A stretch of DNA of 64,000 nt, taken from positions 248,001-312,000 of the forward strand of contig NZ_BHGK01000001.1 in assembly GCF_003574295.1 (NCBI RefSeq), written 5' to 3'. A program made the translations under genes and the position numbers. Below the pieces are notes generated by a model. The model was not told the DNA's origin and did not search any database. It saw only the letters and a program-made list of their open reading frames with translations. This DNA comes from Mediterraneibacter butyricigenes (lineage in GTDB: Bacteria; Bacillota; Clostridia; Lachnospirales; Lachnospiraceae). This document shows positions 31,499 to 40,503 of the stretch, piece after piece; position 1 is the stretch's first letter; each line of letters opens with the position of its first letter.

Positions 31499-32971
31499 CT
31501 AGATTATGATGCACACCAGACCGCCATTCGAGTCATTCACGATCTTTTTCATGGTATCCTGCAGTTTTTCCTGACTGGCATCATTAATCCTCTGAATCTT
31601 ATAGTTCATTCCGTCCAGGACCATCGTTTCAATAGATTTTCCAAATATATTGGTTCCCCAGATTCCTTCCGGCTGTTCCGCAGCCTCTTTCAGATACTGG
31701 ATCAGATCCTGTGCCTGCTGTTCACTTCCCACGATTGGTGCGATTTCATTTTCAATATCCGCCCGGATCATATGGATAGAAGGTGCTTTCGCATGGATTT
31801 TAACCCCAAACTTATTTCCCTGTTTGATCAGTACAGGTTCTTCCAACTGGATTTCCTCCTTCTTCGGACTGACCACGCCGTATCCTTTTAGTTTTACATC
31901 GGTGAAAGCATCTTTCAGCACACCATACTCTGATTTCAGCGCTGCCAGTTCTTTCATGGCTTCCACCAAATCCGCTTCTCCCCGGATCTTCAGCCCCGTC
32001 AGTTCACTCAACACATCATAGTAACACTCTTTTGCATATTCCATGCGAATCTGTACTTTCCCGGTGTCCATTTCAATCTTCTCGATCTGCACCGATTCCA
32101 GAAACTCTCCCAGTTCCCGAATCATACTCGCTCTCACGCTTCGGATGTCTGTGATTCCATTCAGGATCTCCCGGACTTTCGAGAGAAGATCTGTTTTGAT
32201 CTTATGATCCTCCGGCAGCATTTCCACCCATTTTGGCAGATAAAATTCCACTTCACTGACCGGAAATTCAAAGAGAATCTGGCGCATGATTTCATGGATT
32301 TCTTCTTCTTTGATCTGTTCACAGTTTACCGGAATCACCGGAACCATATATTTTTCTTCCAACTTCTTTCCCAGATCTTTTGTTTCTTTCGAAAGAGGGC
32401 GCATAGAATTCAGCAACACTACAAATGGTTTTCCGATCTCTTTTAACTCCCGGATCGTGCGTGCTTCTGCCTCTACATATGCCGCCCGGTCCAGTTCTCC
32501 GATGGTTCCGTCAGTCGTCACCACCATTCCCAGTGTGGAATGTTCCCGGATCACTTTCTGTGTCCCGATGGCAGCCGCCTGGGTAAACGGAATTTCCTGA
32601 TCAAACCAGGGGGTTTTTACCATCCGCTCTTCTTCCCCCTCCATGTGTCCCTGAGCACCATTCACCATATAGCCCACACAGTCGATCATCCGTATCTTTA
32701 CTTCCACATCCTCCGAAAGCCTGACCCCGGCAGCTTCTTTCGGTATAAATTTAGGCTCTGTGGTCATGATCGTGGTGCCAGATGCAGACTGGGGCAGTTC
32801 ATCTCTCGTCCTCGCCTTCACCGGCTCCTCCTTAAGATTCGGCAACACCAGCAATTCCATACAGCGCTTGATAAAGGTAGATTTCCCGGTGCGTACCGGC
32901 CCAACTACCCCTATGTAAATTTCCCCGTTGGTTCTCGTTTTAATTTCCTTATATACCTGAAATGAATCCAT
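31499..32971 (-). CDS. spoIVA: Stage IV sporulation protein A (spore coat ATPase)
   Basis: A 490-residue SpoIVA. It polymerises with ATP hydrolysis on the forespore surface to form the coat basement layer. Walker A is GPVRTGKS (residues 24-31), followed by the switch-like DELPQSASGTTIMTTEPKFIP and MIDCVGYMVNGAQGHMEG. The C-terminus ends GLVCIII, matching the conserved tail that targets SpoVM. The ATG at 32971 follows AAGGGGG; an upstream frame of seven codons is not needed. Shows the organism encodes the endospore programme. A SigE-like -10 box lies upstream. Confidence 0.97.
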   Translation of the reverse strand: MDSFQVYKEIKTRTNGEIYIGVVGPVRTGKSTFIKRCMELLVLPNLKEEPVKARTRDELPQSASGTTIMTTEPKFIPKEAAGVRLSEDVEVKIRMIDCVGYMVNGAQGHMEGEEERMVKTPWFDQEIPFTQAAAIGTQKVIREHSTLGMVVTTDGTIGELDRAAYVEAEARTIRELKEIGKPFVVLLNSMRPLSKETKDLGKKLEEKYMVPVIPVNCEQIKEEEIHEIMRQILFEFPVSEVEFYLPKWVEMLPEDHKIKTDLLSKVREILNGITDIRSVRASMIRELGEFLESVQIEKIEMDTGKVQIRMEYAKECYYDVLSELTGLKIRGEADLVEAMKELAALKSEYGVLKDAFTDVKLKGYGVVSPKKEEIQLEEPVLIKQGNKFGVKIHAKAPSIHMIRADIENEIAPIVGSEQQAQDLIQYLKEAAEQPEGIWGTNIFGKSIETMVLDGMNYKIQRINDASQEKLQDTMKKIVNDSNGGLVCIII

Positions 32972-32998
32972 AAATATACCCCCTTGTTCCACTGATAC

Positions 32999-33028
32999 AG
33001 TGTATGAACAAGAGGGTTCTGTTTAGAC
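32999..33028 (-). promoter_or_regulatory. Putative SigE-type promoter of spoIVA
   Basis: The minus strand has CATACACT (32999-33006), matching the SigE -10 consensus CATACAnT. About 14 bases upstream the -35 region reads TCTAAAC, a weaker match. spoIVA is a SigE gene in Bacillus and Clostridium. Confidence 0.55.
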
Positions 33029-33118
33029 CTTCTCTTTTTGATTTTTACTTTATATTTCTGGTCTTGTCTCTTCTTCCCCTACGTGCAAAAAGGATCCCTC
33101 GCTCCTAGCGCGGTTCTA

Positions 33119-34132
33119 TCACGCTTCCCAGGGTAATGCCGAATTCTCAATCCGCGGATCCCGAAGCATCAGATCTTCCACCGCTTCTTTCGCACTCTTC
33201 CCCTCGAAAAGCACCTTGTTGATTTCTTCTACGATCGGCATGGAAACTCCGTACTTCTTGGCCAATGTCCTGCCTGCTTTTGCAGAATAAACACCTTCTA
33301 CTACCATCTGCACTTCTTCCATGGCTTCTTCCATGGTAGCTCCCTGTCCGATCAGATACCCGGCTCTCCGATTCCGACTGTGCATACTGGCACAGGTTAC
33401 GATCAGATCCCCGATCCCTGTCAGGCCGCAGAAAGACTCAAACTTTCCACCCATTTTTACTCCCAGTCTGGAAATCTCTGCGATTCCTCTGGTAATCAGT
33501 GCGGCTTTGGTATTGTCTCCATATCCCAGTCCGTCTGCGATTCCCGCAGCCAGTGCAATTACATTTTTCAGCGCACCGCCAATCTCAATTCCCAGAATAT
33601 CCGGACTGGTATAGACCCTGAAACATAGACTCATAAAGACCTTCTGCAAATATTCTGCCGTTTTTTTATCTGTTGCACCTACCACACAGGTGGTCGGAAG
33701 TTTCCGCGCAACTTCTTCTGCGTGACTCGGTCCGGAAAGAATGGCTACATTTGCCGTTGGAAGTTCTTCTTGAATCTGTTCTGACAAAGTCTTCAGGGTA
33801 TTTTCTTCAATTCCCTTTGACACGTCCACGATCAACTGTCCGTCTTTGATCAGACCTTTCAGCTTTGCAGCCGTCTCTCTGGTATGTACCGACGGTACCG
33901 CCAGAACCAGAATCTCCTGATCTGTCGCAGCTTCTTCCAAATCACTGGTAATCTTAATCGCTTCCGGAATCTTCACGCCGGGAAGTTTTTTCTTTAGTTC
34001 CCGGTCTTTTTTCAGGAGCTCCACATTTTCCGGATGTACGCCCCAAAGTGTCACCTGATGTCCGTTTTCCTGTAACAGGATTGCAAGAGCCGTTCCCCAG
34101 CTTCCTGCCCCGATCACTGCTGTCTTCGCCAT
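33119..34132 (-). CDS. gpsA: Glycerol-3-phosphate dehydrogenase [NAD(P)+]
   Basis: A 337-residue enzyme that reduces dihydroxyacetone phosphate to sn-glycerol-3-phosphate for phospholipids. The dinucleotide site is VIGAGSWGTALA (residues 6-17). Also visible are VDVSKGIEE, LSGPSHAEEVA with the conserved GPS, and the catalytic-lysine region EIGGALKNVIALAAGIADG. ATG at 34132. It follows plsY after 18 bases, which uses its product, so der-plsY-gpsA is an operon. A weak stem with CTTTTT follows near 33075-33110. Confidence 0.97.
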   Translation of the reverse strand: MAKTAVIGAGSWGTALAILLQENGHQVTLWGVHPENVELLKKDRELKKKLPGVKIPEAIKITSDLEEAATDQEILVLAVPSVHTRETAAKLKGLIKDGQLIVDVSKGIEENTLKTLSEQIQEELPTANVAILSGPSHAEEVARKLPTTCVVGATDKKTAEYLQKVFMSLCFRVYTSPDILGIEIGGALKNVIALAAGIADGLGYGDNTKAALITRGIAEISRLGVKMGGKFESFCGLTGIGDLIVTCASMHSRNRRAGYLIGQGATMEEAMEEVQMVVEGVYSAKAGRTLAKKYGVSMPIVEEINKVLFEGKSAKEAVEDLMLRDPRIENSALPWEA

Positions 34133-34150
34133 GTTGTCTACTGTCCTCTC

Positions 34151-34798
34151 TTAACGTTTTGTTTTGTTCGGATTTCCAAATTTATTCTCCTCTCCTTTTA
34201 AGAGACGTCCGATGTTTGCCCGGTGTCTGATCCACGCCAACACCATCAGAAATGCTGCCAGCACATACATTTCATTCAAGCAACTCTGGGCTACCCCAAA
34301 TCCGCCCAGTTGACCATTGACCATCACCAGCATCAGAAACAGCATCGAAACGATCAGCGAGCCCAGAGAGATATATCTCGTCAATGCCACAATCGTCACA
34401 AAAATGATCAGTTCGATGATGGTCATCCACCAGCTTGTGGAAATGATAAGCCCTGCCAGTACGGCAATTCCTTTTCCACCTTTAAATTTCATATAAAACG
34501 GGAAATTATGTCCCAGTGTTGCTCCCACGCCCGCATACAGCCTCAACAGCGGTAAAATCTCCGGGCTCTTATTACGGAAGATCAGAGTCACCAGCGCTGC
34601 TGCCAGTACACATTTCAGACAGTCGCCCGCAAAAGTCATTGCCCCTGCTTTCCATCCCATCACACGCAACGCATTGGTGGATCCCGCATTTCCACTGCCG
34701 TATTTTCGGATATCCATATGGTGCATCTTTCCCACCAGATAACCGGTCTGCAACAGACCAAATACGTATCCGATCACCAGACAAATTACTCTTTCCAT
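34151..34798 (-). CDS. plsY: Acyl-phosphate:glycerol-3-phosphate acyltransferase PlsY
   Basis: A 215-residue integral membrane enzyme making lysophosphatidic acid from acyl-phosphate. The three active-site loops appear as KYGSGNAGSTNALR (about 33-46), HNFPFYMKFKGGKGIA (about 96-111), and the RHRANIGRLLKGEE region near the C-terminus. Five or more membrane segments. ATG at 34798, one base after the der stop, so coupled. Pairs with gpsA downstream. Confidence 0.96.
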   Translation of the reverse strand: MERVICLVIGYVFGLLQTGYLVGKMHHMDIRKYGSGNAGSTNALRVMGWKAGAMTFAGDCLKCVLAAALVTLIFRNKSPEILPLLRLYAGVGATLGHNFPFYMKFKGGKGIAVLAGLIISTSWWMTIIELIIFVTIVALTRYISLGSLIVSMLFLMLVMVNGQLGGFGVAQSCLNEMYVLAAFLMVLAWIRHRANIGRLLKGEENKFGNPNKTKR

Positions 34799-34799
34799 A

Positions 34800-36128
34800 C
34801 TATTGATCCTTTTCCTTTCTTTCCCGGATAATGAACTTCAGGGATGTTCCCTTAAATCCAAAAGCCTCCCGGATCTTATTTTCCAGATAACGGGTATAGG
34901 AAAAATGCATCAGTGCCTTGTCATTCACGAAAATCACAAAAGTCGGCGGCTTCACAGCTACCTGAGTAATATAATATAATTTCAGACGTTTTCCCTTGTC
35001 TGACGGCGGCTGTTGCATTGCTACCGCTTCCATCATAATCTCATTAAGTACACCGGTGCCAATCCTTAAGGTCTGATTCTGAATCACCATATCGATCATA
35101 TCAAAGAGTTTCGGCAATCTCTGGCCGGTTACAGCCGATACATACATAATCTCGGCATATGGCATATAAGACAGAATCTGACGAACTTTTCCTTCATATT
35201 CTTTCATCGTCTTGTCATTCTTTTCGATGGCATCCCATTTATTCACCACAATGATTACGCCTTTTCCGCGATCATGGGCAATTCCTGCGATCTTTGCATC
35301 CTGTTCGGTCACACCCTCCACTGCATCGATCACCATCAGCACCACATCTGCGCGTTCTACGGCTGTCACGGTACGGATGATACTGTAACGCTCCAGATCT
35401 TCTTTGATCTTACTCTTTCTGCGAAGTCCGGCGGTATCGATAAAAATGTATTCCTGCCCATTGTGTACGATCTCCGTATCAATGGCATCTCTTGTCGTAC
35501 CCGCAATATCAGATACGATCACACGATTTTCTCCCAGAAGGCGGTTGATAATCGAAGATTTTCCGACATTCGGCTTTCCCACAATAGCAATACGAGGTCT
35601 GGTATCTTCCTCGATCTCTCCGGTATGTTCCGGAAATTCTGCGATTACTTCATCCAGAAGATCTCCGATTCCCAGCCTGGAAGAAGCGGATACCGGATGA
35701 GGATCTCCGATTCCCAGATTATAAAATTCATAAACATCCGGCATAAATTTTTCAAAGCTGTCTACCTTGTTGACGGTAAGAATCACCGGCTTTTTGGATC
35801 TTCTCAACATATCAGCGACTTTGGAATCTGCATCCACAAGCCCCTGACGCACATCCGTGATAAAAATAATCACGTCCGCCGTATCAATGGCGATCTGCGC
35901 CTGATCCCGCATCTGGGAAAGGATCACATCTTTGCTGTCCGGCTCAATTCCTCCGGTATCGATCAGCGTAAATTCTTTATCCAGCCATGTGACATCTGCA
36001 TAGATCCGGTCTCTTGTCACACCCGGGGTATCCTTTACGATCGAGATCTTCTCTCCTGCCAGCGCATTAAAAAGTGTGGATTTCCCAACATTCGGTCTTC
36101 CCACGATTGCTACTACTGGTTTACTCAT
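34800..36128 (-). CDS. der: Ribosome assembly GTPase Der (EngA)
   Basis: A 442-residue double GTPase for 50S subunit assembly. First G domain: GRPNVGKSTLF (8-18), DTPGVTRD, NKVD. Second G domain: GKPNVGKSSII (about 184-194), DIAGTTRDAID, NKWD. The C-terminal KH-like domain ends with FGFKGTSLKFIIRERK. ATG at 36128 with CAGGAG upstream. First gene of der-plsY-gpsA; its promoter leaves a leader of about 165 bases with no recognised structure. Confidence 0.98.
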   Translation of the reverse strand: MSKPVVAIVGRPNVGKSTLFNALAGEKISIVKDTPGVTRDRIYADVTWLDKEFTLIDTGGIEPDSKDVILSQMRDQAQIAIDTADVIIFITDVRQGLVDADSKVADMLRRSKKPVILTVNKVDSFEKFMPDVYEFYNLGIGDPHPVSASSRLGIGDLLDEVIAEFPEHTGEIEEDTRPRIAIVGKPNVGKSSIINRLLGENRVIVSDIAGTTRDAIDTEIVHNGQEYIFIDTAGLRRKSKIKEDLERYSIIRTVTAVERADVVLMVIDAVEGVTEQDAKIAGIAHDRGKGVIIVVNKWDAIEKNDKTMKEYEGKVRQILSYMPYAEIMYVSAVTGQRLPKLFDMIDMVIQNQTLRIGTGVLNEIMMEAVAMQQPPSDKGKRLKLYYITQVAVKPPTFVIFVNDKALMHFSYTRYLENKIREAFGFKGTSLKFIIRERKEKDQ

Positions 36129-36300
36129 AGTTCTTCTCCTGTTCTGTCTATCTTTCTATTCTTTCTGTTTCACTTTTCAGTATGAGCGTCTCTGTCCCTT
36201 AACTGTCATCCGGATCCTTCTTTCTTATCAGAATTCGGCTTTCTCGTTCTATTTGCGTACATTTCTTTCGCATAAACTTTTTCTCACGCCCATCCGATTG

Positions 36301-36329
36301 ATTTTACAATATCCGCTTACACTTGTAAA
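36301..36329 (-). promoter_or_regulatory. Promoter of der-plsY-gpsA
   Basis: -35 TTTACA (36324-36329), 17-base spacer, -10 TAAAAT (36301-36306). The 36129-36458 gap holds this and the divergent promoter of the PRPP synthetase gene. Confidence 0.75.
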
Positions 36330-36393
36330 GTCTCTCTTTTCTTCCTTACCTATTATATATGCTGTTACTGAAAATAACAAGCCGCCAGGCATC

Positions 36394-36422
36394 TTTACTT
36401 TCTTGCAAAAAAATGATATAAC
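36394..36422 (+). promoter_or_regulatory. Promoter of the PRPP synthetase gene
   Basis: -35 TTTACT (36394-36399), 17-base spacer, extended -10 TGATATAAC (TATAAC at 36417-36422). Confidence 0.65.
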
Positions 36423-36458
36423 CTTAATGTAGGAAAAAATTTTACACAGGAGATCAGC

Positions 36459-37628
36459 ATGACGAATATTGAATTATTAGAAAAGACACTTCCGGTAGCT
36501 CCGCTTAAGATCGCCGCTTTGGAAAGCTGCCGGGAACTCGGACAGAAGGTAGATGACTACATCGTATCTTTCCGTAAAGATACCATCAATGACCTGACTT
36601 CATCTGCCCGCTACATGAATTATCAGAAGGACAGTTACTTAACAGAATGTTCCTGTCCGAGATTTGGTTCCGGCGAAGCAAAAGGAATCCTCGGAGAATC
36701 CATCCGTGGTACCGACCTGTATCTGATGGTCGATGTCTGCAACTACTCTCTGACCTACACGGTAAACGGACATCTCAACCACATGTCTCCGGATGATCAC
36801 TACCAGGATCTGAAACGTATCATTTCCGCCACCAACGGAAAGGCTCACCGCTTGAATGTGATCATGCCTTTCATCTACGAAGGACGTCAGCACAAACGTA
36901 CCAAGAGAGAATCTCTGGACTGTGCACTGGCTTTAGAAGAACTGACAGAGATGGGTGTATCCAACATCATTACCTTTGATGCACACGACCCACGTGTCCA
37001 GAATTCCATTCCGTTAAAAGGATTTGACAGTTTCAATCCGGCCTACCAGTTCATCAAGGCTTTGTTAAAGGCCGAGCCGGATCTGAAAGTAGACAAGGAT
37101 CATCTGATGATCATCAGCCCGGATGAAGGTGCGATGCATCGTGCCGTATACTTCTCCAACGTCCTAGGTGTGGATATGGGTATGTTCTACAAACGCCGGG
37201 ATTACTCCACCATCATCAACGGAAAGAATCCAATCGTTGCCCATGAATTCCTGGGCGATGATGTAACCGGCAAGACCGTGATCATTGTAGATGATATGAT
37301 TTCTTCCGGAGAAAGTATGCTGGATGTTGCCAAGCAGTTAAAAGACCGCCACGCTGACCGCGTCATCGTATGTACCACATTCGGTCTTTTCACCGACGGC
37401 CTGGAGAAATTTGATGAGTACTATGAAAAAGGATATATCTCCCGGGTCATCACCACAAACCTGACCTATCTTCCTGAGAGTGTCCGCAACAGTCCGTACT
37501 TTATCATTGCTGATCTCAGTAAATTTATCGCATTGATCATTGATTCCATGAACCATGATGTTACCATCGGAAAGATCTTAAGTCCGACCGAAAAGATTCA
37601 TGCTCTTCTGGAGAAATATAATCGGTGA
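36459..37628 (+). CDS. prs: Ribose-phosphate pyrophosphokinase (PRPP synthetase)
   Basis: A 389-residue enzyme making phosphoribosyl pyrophosphate from ribose-5-phosphate and ATP, feeding purine, pyrimidine, His and Trp synthesis. Visible are the N-terminal domain with LNVIMPFIYEGRQHKR and ITFDAHDPRVQN (metal-binding His/Asp), and the PRPP loop VIIVDDMISSGESM. It is about 70 residues longer than Bacillus Prs, mostly through an N-terminal extension and insertions, a form seen in Lachnospiraceae. ATG at 36459 after CAGGAGATCAGC. Monocistronic, ending at a strong shared terminator. Confidence 0.93.
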   Translation: MTNIELLEKTLPVAPLKIAALESCRELGQKVDDYIVSFRKDTINDLTSSARYMNYQKDSYLTECSCPRFGSGEAKGILGESIRGTDLYLMVDVCNYSLTYTVNGHLNHMSPDDHYQDLKRIISATNGKAHRLNVIMPFIYEGRQHKRTKRESLDCALALEELTEMGVSNIITFDAHDPRVQNSIPLKGFDSFNPAYQFIKALLKAEPDLKVDKDHLMIISPDEGAMHRAVYFSNVLGVDMGMFYKRRDYSTIINGKNPIVAHEFLGDDVTGKTVIIVDDMISSGESMLDVAKQLKDRHADRVIVCTTFGLFTDGLEKFDEYYEKGYISRVITTNLTYLPESVRNSPYFIIADLSKFIALIIDSMNHDVTIGKILSPTEKIHALLEKYNR

Positions 37629-37666
37629 TCTACTAATAGAAGTAATCGAATAAACCACCAAAATTC

Positions 37667-37715
37667 AAAAACCCCCGAGACGTAAGAATCGATTTCTTAC
37701 ACCTCGGGGGTTTTC
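37667..37715. terminator. Bidirectional terminator between prs and fba
   Basis: aaaacccccgag pairs with ctcgggggtttt (37667-37679 and 37703-37714), with an inner gtaagaa/ttcttac stem. Poly-A and poly-T flanks serve both convergent genes. Confidence 0.92.
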
Positions 37716-37739
37716 CTGATCCACTAAATCGTTTTCGTC

Positions 37740-38675
37740 TCAGGCTTTTCCGTCACTTCCGAGTACGTTGATGATTTTATGTCTTACCAGATCTTTTACG
37801 TTTGCACGTCCAACCTTCAGATATTCTCTCGGGTCAAACACTTCCGGATGCTGGTTCAGTACCTGGCGAACTCCTGCTGTCATAGCCAGACGTAAGTCAG
37901 AGTCGATGTTGATCTTGCATACTGCAGATTTTGCAGCCTGACGCAGCATATCTTCCGGAATACCGATTGCATCTTTCAGGTTTCCACCGTTCTCCTGAAT
38001 GATCTTTACATATTCCTGGGATACGGAAGATGCTCCGTGAAGTACGATCGGGAATCCCGGGATTCTCTTTGTAATTTCATCCAGAATATCGAAACGAAGC
38101 TGTGGCTTCTGTCCCGGTTTGAATTTGAATGCACCATGGCTGGTTCCGATTGCGATTGCAAGGGAATCTACACCTGTACGTGTCACGAATTCTTCTACTT
38201 CATCCGGCTGTGTATACATTGCATCGTCTGCTGCAACTTTTACATCATCTTCTACACCAGCAAGTTTTCCAAGCTCAGCCTCTACTACTACACCCTTGTC
38301 GTGTGCATATTCTACAACCTTCTTTGTAATCTCGATATTTTTCTCAAAATCATAGTGAGAAGCATCGATCATAACGGAAGAGAATCCTCCGTCTACACAT
38401 GCTTTACATGTCTCAAAATCCGGGCCATGATCCAGATGCAGTGCAATTGGAATATCGTTTTCGATCAAAGCTGCCTCTACTAATTTTACAAGGTAGTTGT
38501 GGTTTGCATAAGCTCTTGCACCCTTTGAAACCTGAAGAATAACCGGGGAATTCAACTCACCTGCTGCCTCGGTGATTCCCTGTACGATCTCCATGTTGTT
38601 TACGTTGAATGCTCCGATTGCATATCCGCCTTCATACGCCTTTTTGAACATCTCTGTCGTTGTTACTAATGCCAT
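37740..38675 (-). CDS. fba: Class II fructose-bisphosphate aldolase
   Basis: A 311-residue zinc aldolase of glycolysis and gluconeogenesis. Metal and substrate motifs are IALHLDHGPDFETC (two metal-site His/Asp, about 78-92), VEAELGKLAGVEDD, AIAIGTSHGAFKF, and FPIVLHGASSVS. C-terminal KINIDSDLRLAMT fits the phosphate site. ATG at 38675 after GGAGGAAG. Convergent with prs; a small hairpin sits in its leader. Confidence 0.97.
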   Translation of the reverse strand: MALVTTTEMFKKAYEGGYAIGAFNVNNMEIVQGITEAAGELNSPVILQVSKGARAYANHNYLVKLVEAALIENDIPIALHLDHGPDFETCKACVDGGFSSVMIDASHYDFEKNIEITKKVVEYAHDKGVVVEAELGKLAGVEDDVKVAADDAMYTQPDEVEEFVTRTGVDSLAIAIGTSHGAFKFKPGQKPQLRFDILDEITKRIPGFPIVLHGASSVSQEYVKIIQENGGNLKDAIGIPEDMLRQAAKSAVCKINIDSDLRLAMTAGVRQVLNQHPEVFDPREYLKVGRANVKDLVRHKIINVLGSDGKA

Positions 38676-38716
38676 GTTTCTTCCTCCTTTTTATGCTTTG
38701 CATTGCATTTATCGCA

Positions 38717-38737
38717 ATCGTATTATGAAAATACGAT
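38717..38737 (-). other. Hairpin in fba leader
   Basis: ATCGTATT and AATACGAT (38717-38724 and 38730-38737) form an 8-bp perfect stem with a 5-base loop between the deacetylase stop and the fba ribosome site. No U tract follows on the minus strand. Confidence 0.45.
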
Positions 38738-38759
38738 AACTGCCTTAAACATATATCTG

Positions 38760-40403
38760 TTATTCCTCTGCACCTGCTGTAGCAGACATCGAATCAGTAT
38801 CCTCATCTGCACCGCTGTCATCCTCTTCATCGTCTGCACAGAAATCCGTATAGGTAGATCCGTTTTTCAGCGTCACACCCTTCGCCTCTGCCAGTTCACT
38901 AACCGTCACGAGTTGATAACCTTCCTCAATCAGCTTCGGAATCAGCGTTAACGCCGCGTCGATAGTCGGTGAATGAATATCATGCATCAAAATAATATCA
39001 CCATCTTCCACATTATTCAAGACCGCATTGATGGTAGACTGGGTATTCATAGTCTTCCAGTCCAGTGTATCGATGGACCACAGGATCATCGGCATTCCAA
39101 CCGAAGACTCCACCGTATCACTGATTGCTCCGTAAGGAGGCCTCATTACGGTTGCCGTATGACTTCCATCTGCTTTCTTGATCGTGGAATTGGTTGAATT
39201 GATCTCCTCTTTTACTCCGGACGCATCCAGTTTACTTAAATTGGCATGATCCCAGGAATGATTTCCCAGCTCACAGCCAATCTCCGTCATTTTAGCAATT
39301 TCATCCTGAAACTCCGCTGCATTTTGTCCCACCATGAAGAATGTAGCATGCGCATCATTTTTCTCCAGCGCTTCCAGAAGTTCCATGGTACGCTCTCCCG
39401 GTCCGTCATCAAAGGTCAGCGCAATCATCGGTTTTGATGTATCTATGCTGTACTCTTCGGATTTTAATTTTCCATCTTTTCCGAACACACATTTCTTCAG
39501 TCCGACCTGTTGCTTTCCGGTCAGCATCTTACCGGAAGAATCAAAATAATATTTTGATTTTTTCAGAGTCAGCCACCCAACCTGCATGGCACCGTCTTCT
39601 GTGTAATAATATGTACTGTCCTTGATCTTGACAAATCCGGTCTTCATCGCGCCGTTTTTATCAAACTGATAGGTCTTTCCGTCGATTTCCTGAACTCCGG
39701 TCACCTTATTTCCCTTCTTATCGAAATAATAGACCTTGCCTTTTGATGAGACAAAATCACTGGTCACCAGGCTGCCGTCATACTTTTTAAACTGATTGCC
39801 GCTCCAGGTTCCGATCTTGTTCTCCACGCTCAATGTACCGTCCTGCGCTACCAGATTGACCCGGCCTTTCCAGGTTTCCAATTCCTTCTTTTCCAGATCT
39901 GCATCCAGATCCAGAACGATGGGATAGCTTCCTTCTTTGGCAGTATCTGCCTTACAGGACACTTTGTAATACTTGCCACTGTTCAGATCATCCAGCAGAT
40001 CTCCTACGGTATACCCGCTCTCTTTGTCCAGAATCTTATCTTTGCTCCTGTCCGACTCCAGTTTGGCTTCTACCTTTAATGCCGGCATCTCTTCGTCCTG
40101 TTTGATCTTTATATTATCAGCCTTTACGATGATCCTTGCATTTTTATCCCCTGCATAAGACGCATGACTTAAAAAAAGTGCAATAAAAAAGCACAAAAAA
40201 CAAATCCCCCCAAGCTTCTGCTTGCGCGCTTTTCGTTTCTTGTACCGTCTCTCTTCTTTCAAACTTTTTTCTGATTTCTTTAAATAATCCTGCTCAGGAT
40301 ATTTTTTACTGTTCTGAGACTCAGCGGTCTGCGCTTTGCCTGCACGTGTTCTTTTTCTTTCTTCCGTACTTTTTTTCACTCCCGCTTTTTTATCTGACTG
40401 CAT
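38760..40403 (-). CDS. Membrane-anchored polysaccharide deacetylase with cell-wall-binding repeats
   Basis: A 547-residue protein. A very basic cytoplasmic N-terminus (1-62) precedes one membrane segment (about 64-83). A region of unknown fold follows (about 85-190), then choline-binding-like wall repeats with YYFDKKGNKVTG, YQFDKNGAMKTG and YYYTEDGAMQVGW (about 215-300). The C-terminal NodB deacetylase domain has ALTFDDGPG, NHSWDHANL, RPPYGAIS, and MILWSIDTLDW. It should deacetylate peptidoglycan or another N-acetylated polymer at the cell surface. The tail is acidic. ATG at 40403 with GTGGGG upstream; a GTG at 40415 is the alternative start. Its promoter overlaps the serA stop. Confidence 0.9.
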   Translation of the reverse strand: MQSDKKAGVKKSTEERKRTRAGKAQTAESQNSKKYPEQDYLKKSEKSLKEERRYKKRKARKQKLGGICFLCFFIALFLSHASYAGDKNARIIVKADNIKIKQDEEMPALKVEAKLESDRSKDKILDKESGYTVGDLLDDLNSGKYYKVSCKADTAKEGSYPIVLDLDADLEKKELETWKGRVNLVAQDGTLSVENKIGTWSGNQFKKYDGSLVTSDFVSSKGKVYYFDKKGNKVTGVQEIDGKTYQFDKNGAMKTGFVKIKDSTYYYTEDGAMQVGWLTLKKSKYYFDSSGKMLTGKQQVGLKKCVFGKDGKLKSEEYSIDTSKPMIALTFDDGPGERTMELLEALEKNDAHATFFMVGQNAAEFQDEIAKMTEIGCELGNHSWDHANLSKLDASGVKEEINSTNSTIKKADGSHTATVMRPPYGAISDTVESSVGMPMILWSIDTLDWKTMNTQSTINAVLNNVEDGDIILMHDIHSPTIDAALTLIPKLIEEGYQLVTVSELAEAKGVTLKNGSTYTDFCADDEEDDSGADEDTDSMSATAGAEE

Positions 40404-40429
40404 TCCTGTCCCCACATTTCTTTATATTC

Positions 40430-40467
40430 AGTATGGAAAAAACAAGATATTCTGTTTTTTCCATACT
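40430..40467 (-). other. Perfect 15-bp hairpin at the 5' end of the deacetylase transcript
   Basis: agtatggaaaaaaca (40430-40444) and tgttttttccatact (40453-40467) are exact reverse complements around 8 bases. It begins at the predicted transcription start. On the plus strand it is followed by a T tract, so it could also stop plus-strand transcription. Confidence 0.7.
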
Positions 40468-40474
40468 TTTTATT

Positions 40475-40503
40475 ATTATACTATACAAAATGTGGTTATG
40501 CAA
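40475..40503 (-). promoter_or_regulatory. Promoter of the deacetylase gene
   Basis: -35 TTGCAT (40498-40503), 17-base spacer, -10 TATAAT (40475-40480). The -35 box overlaps the end of serA. Confidence 0.85.
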
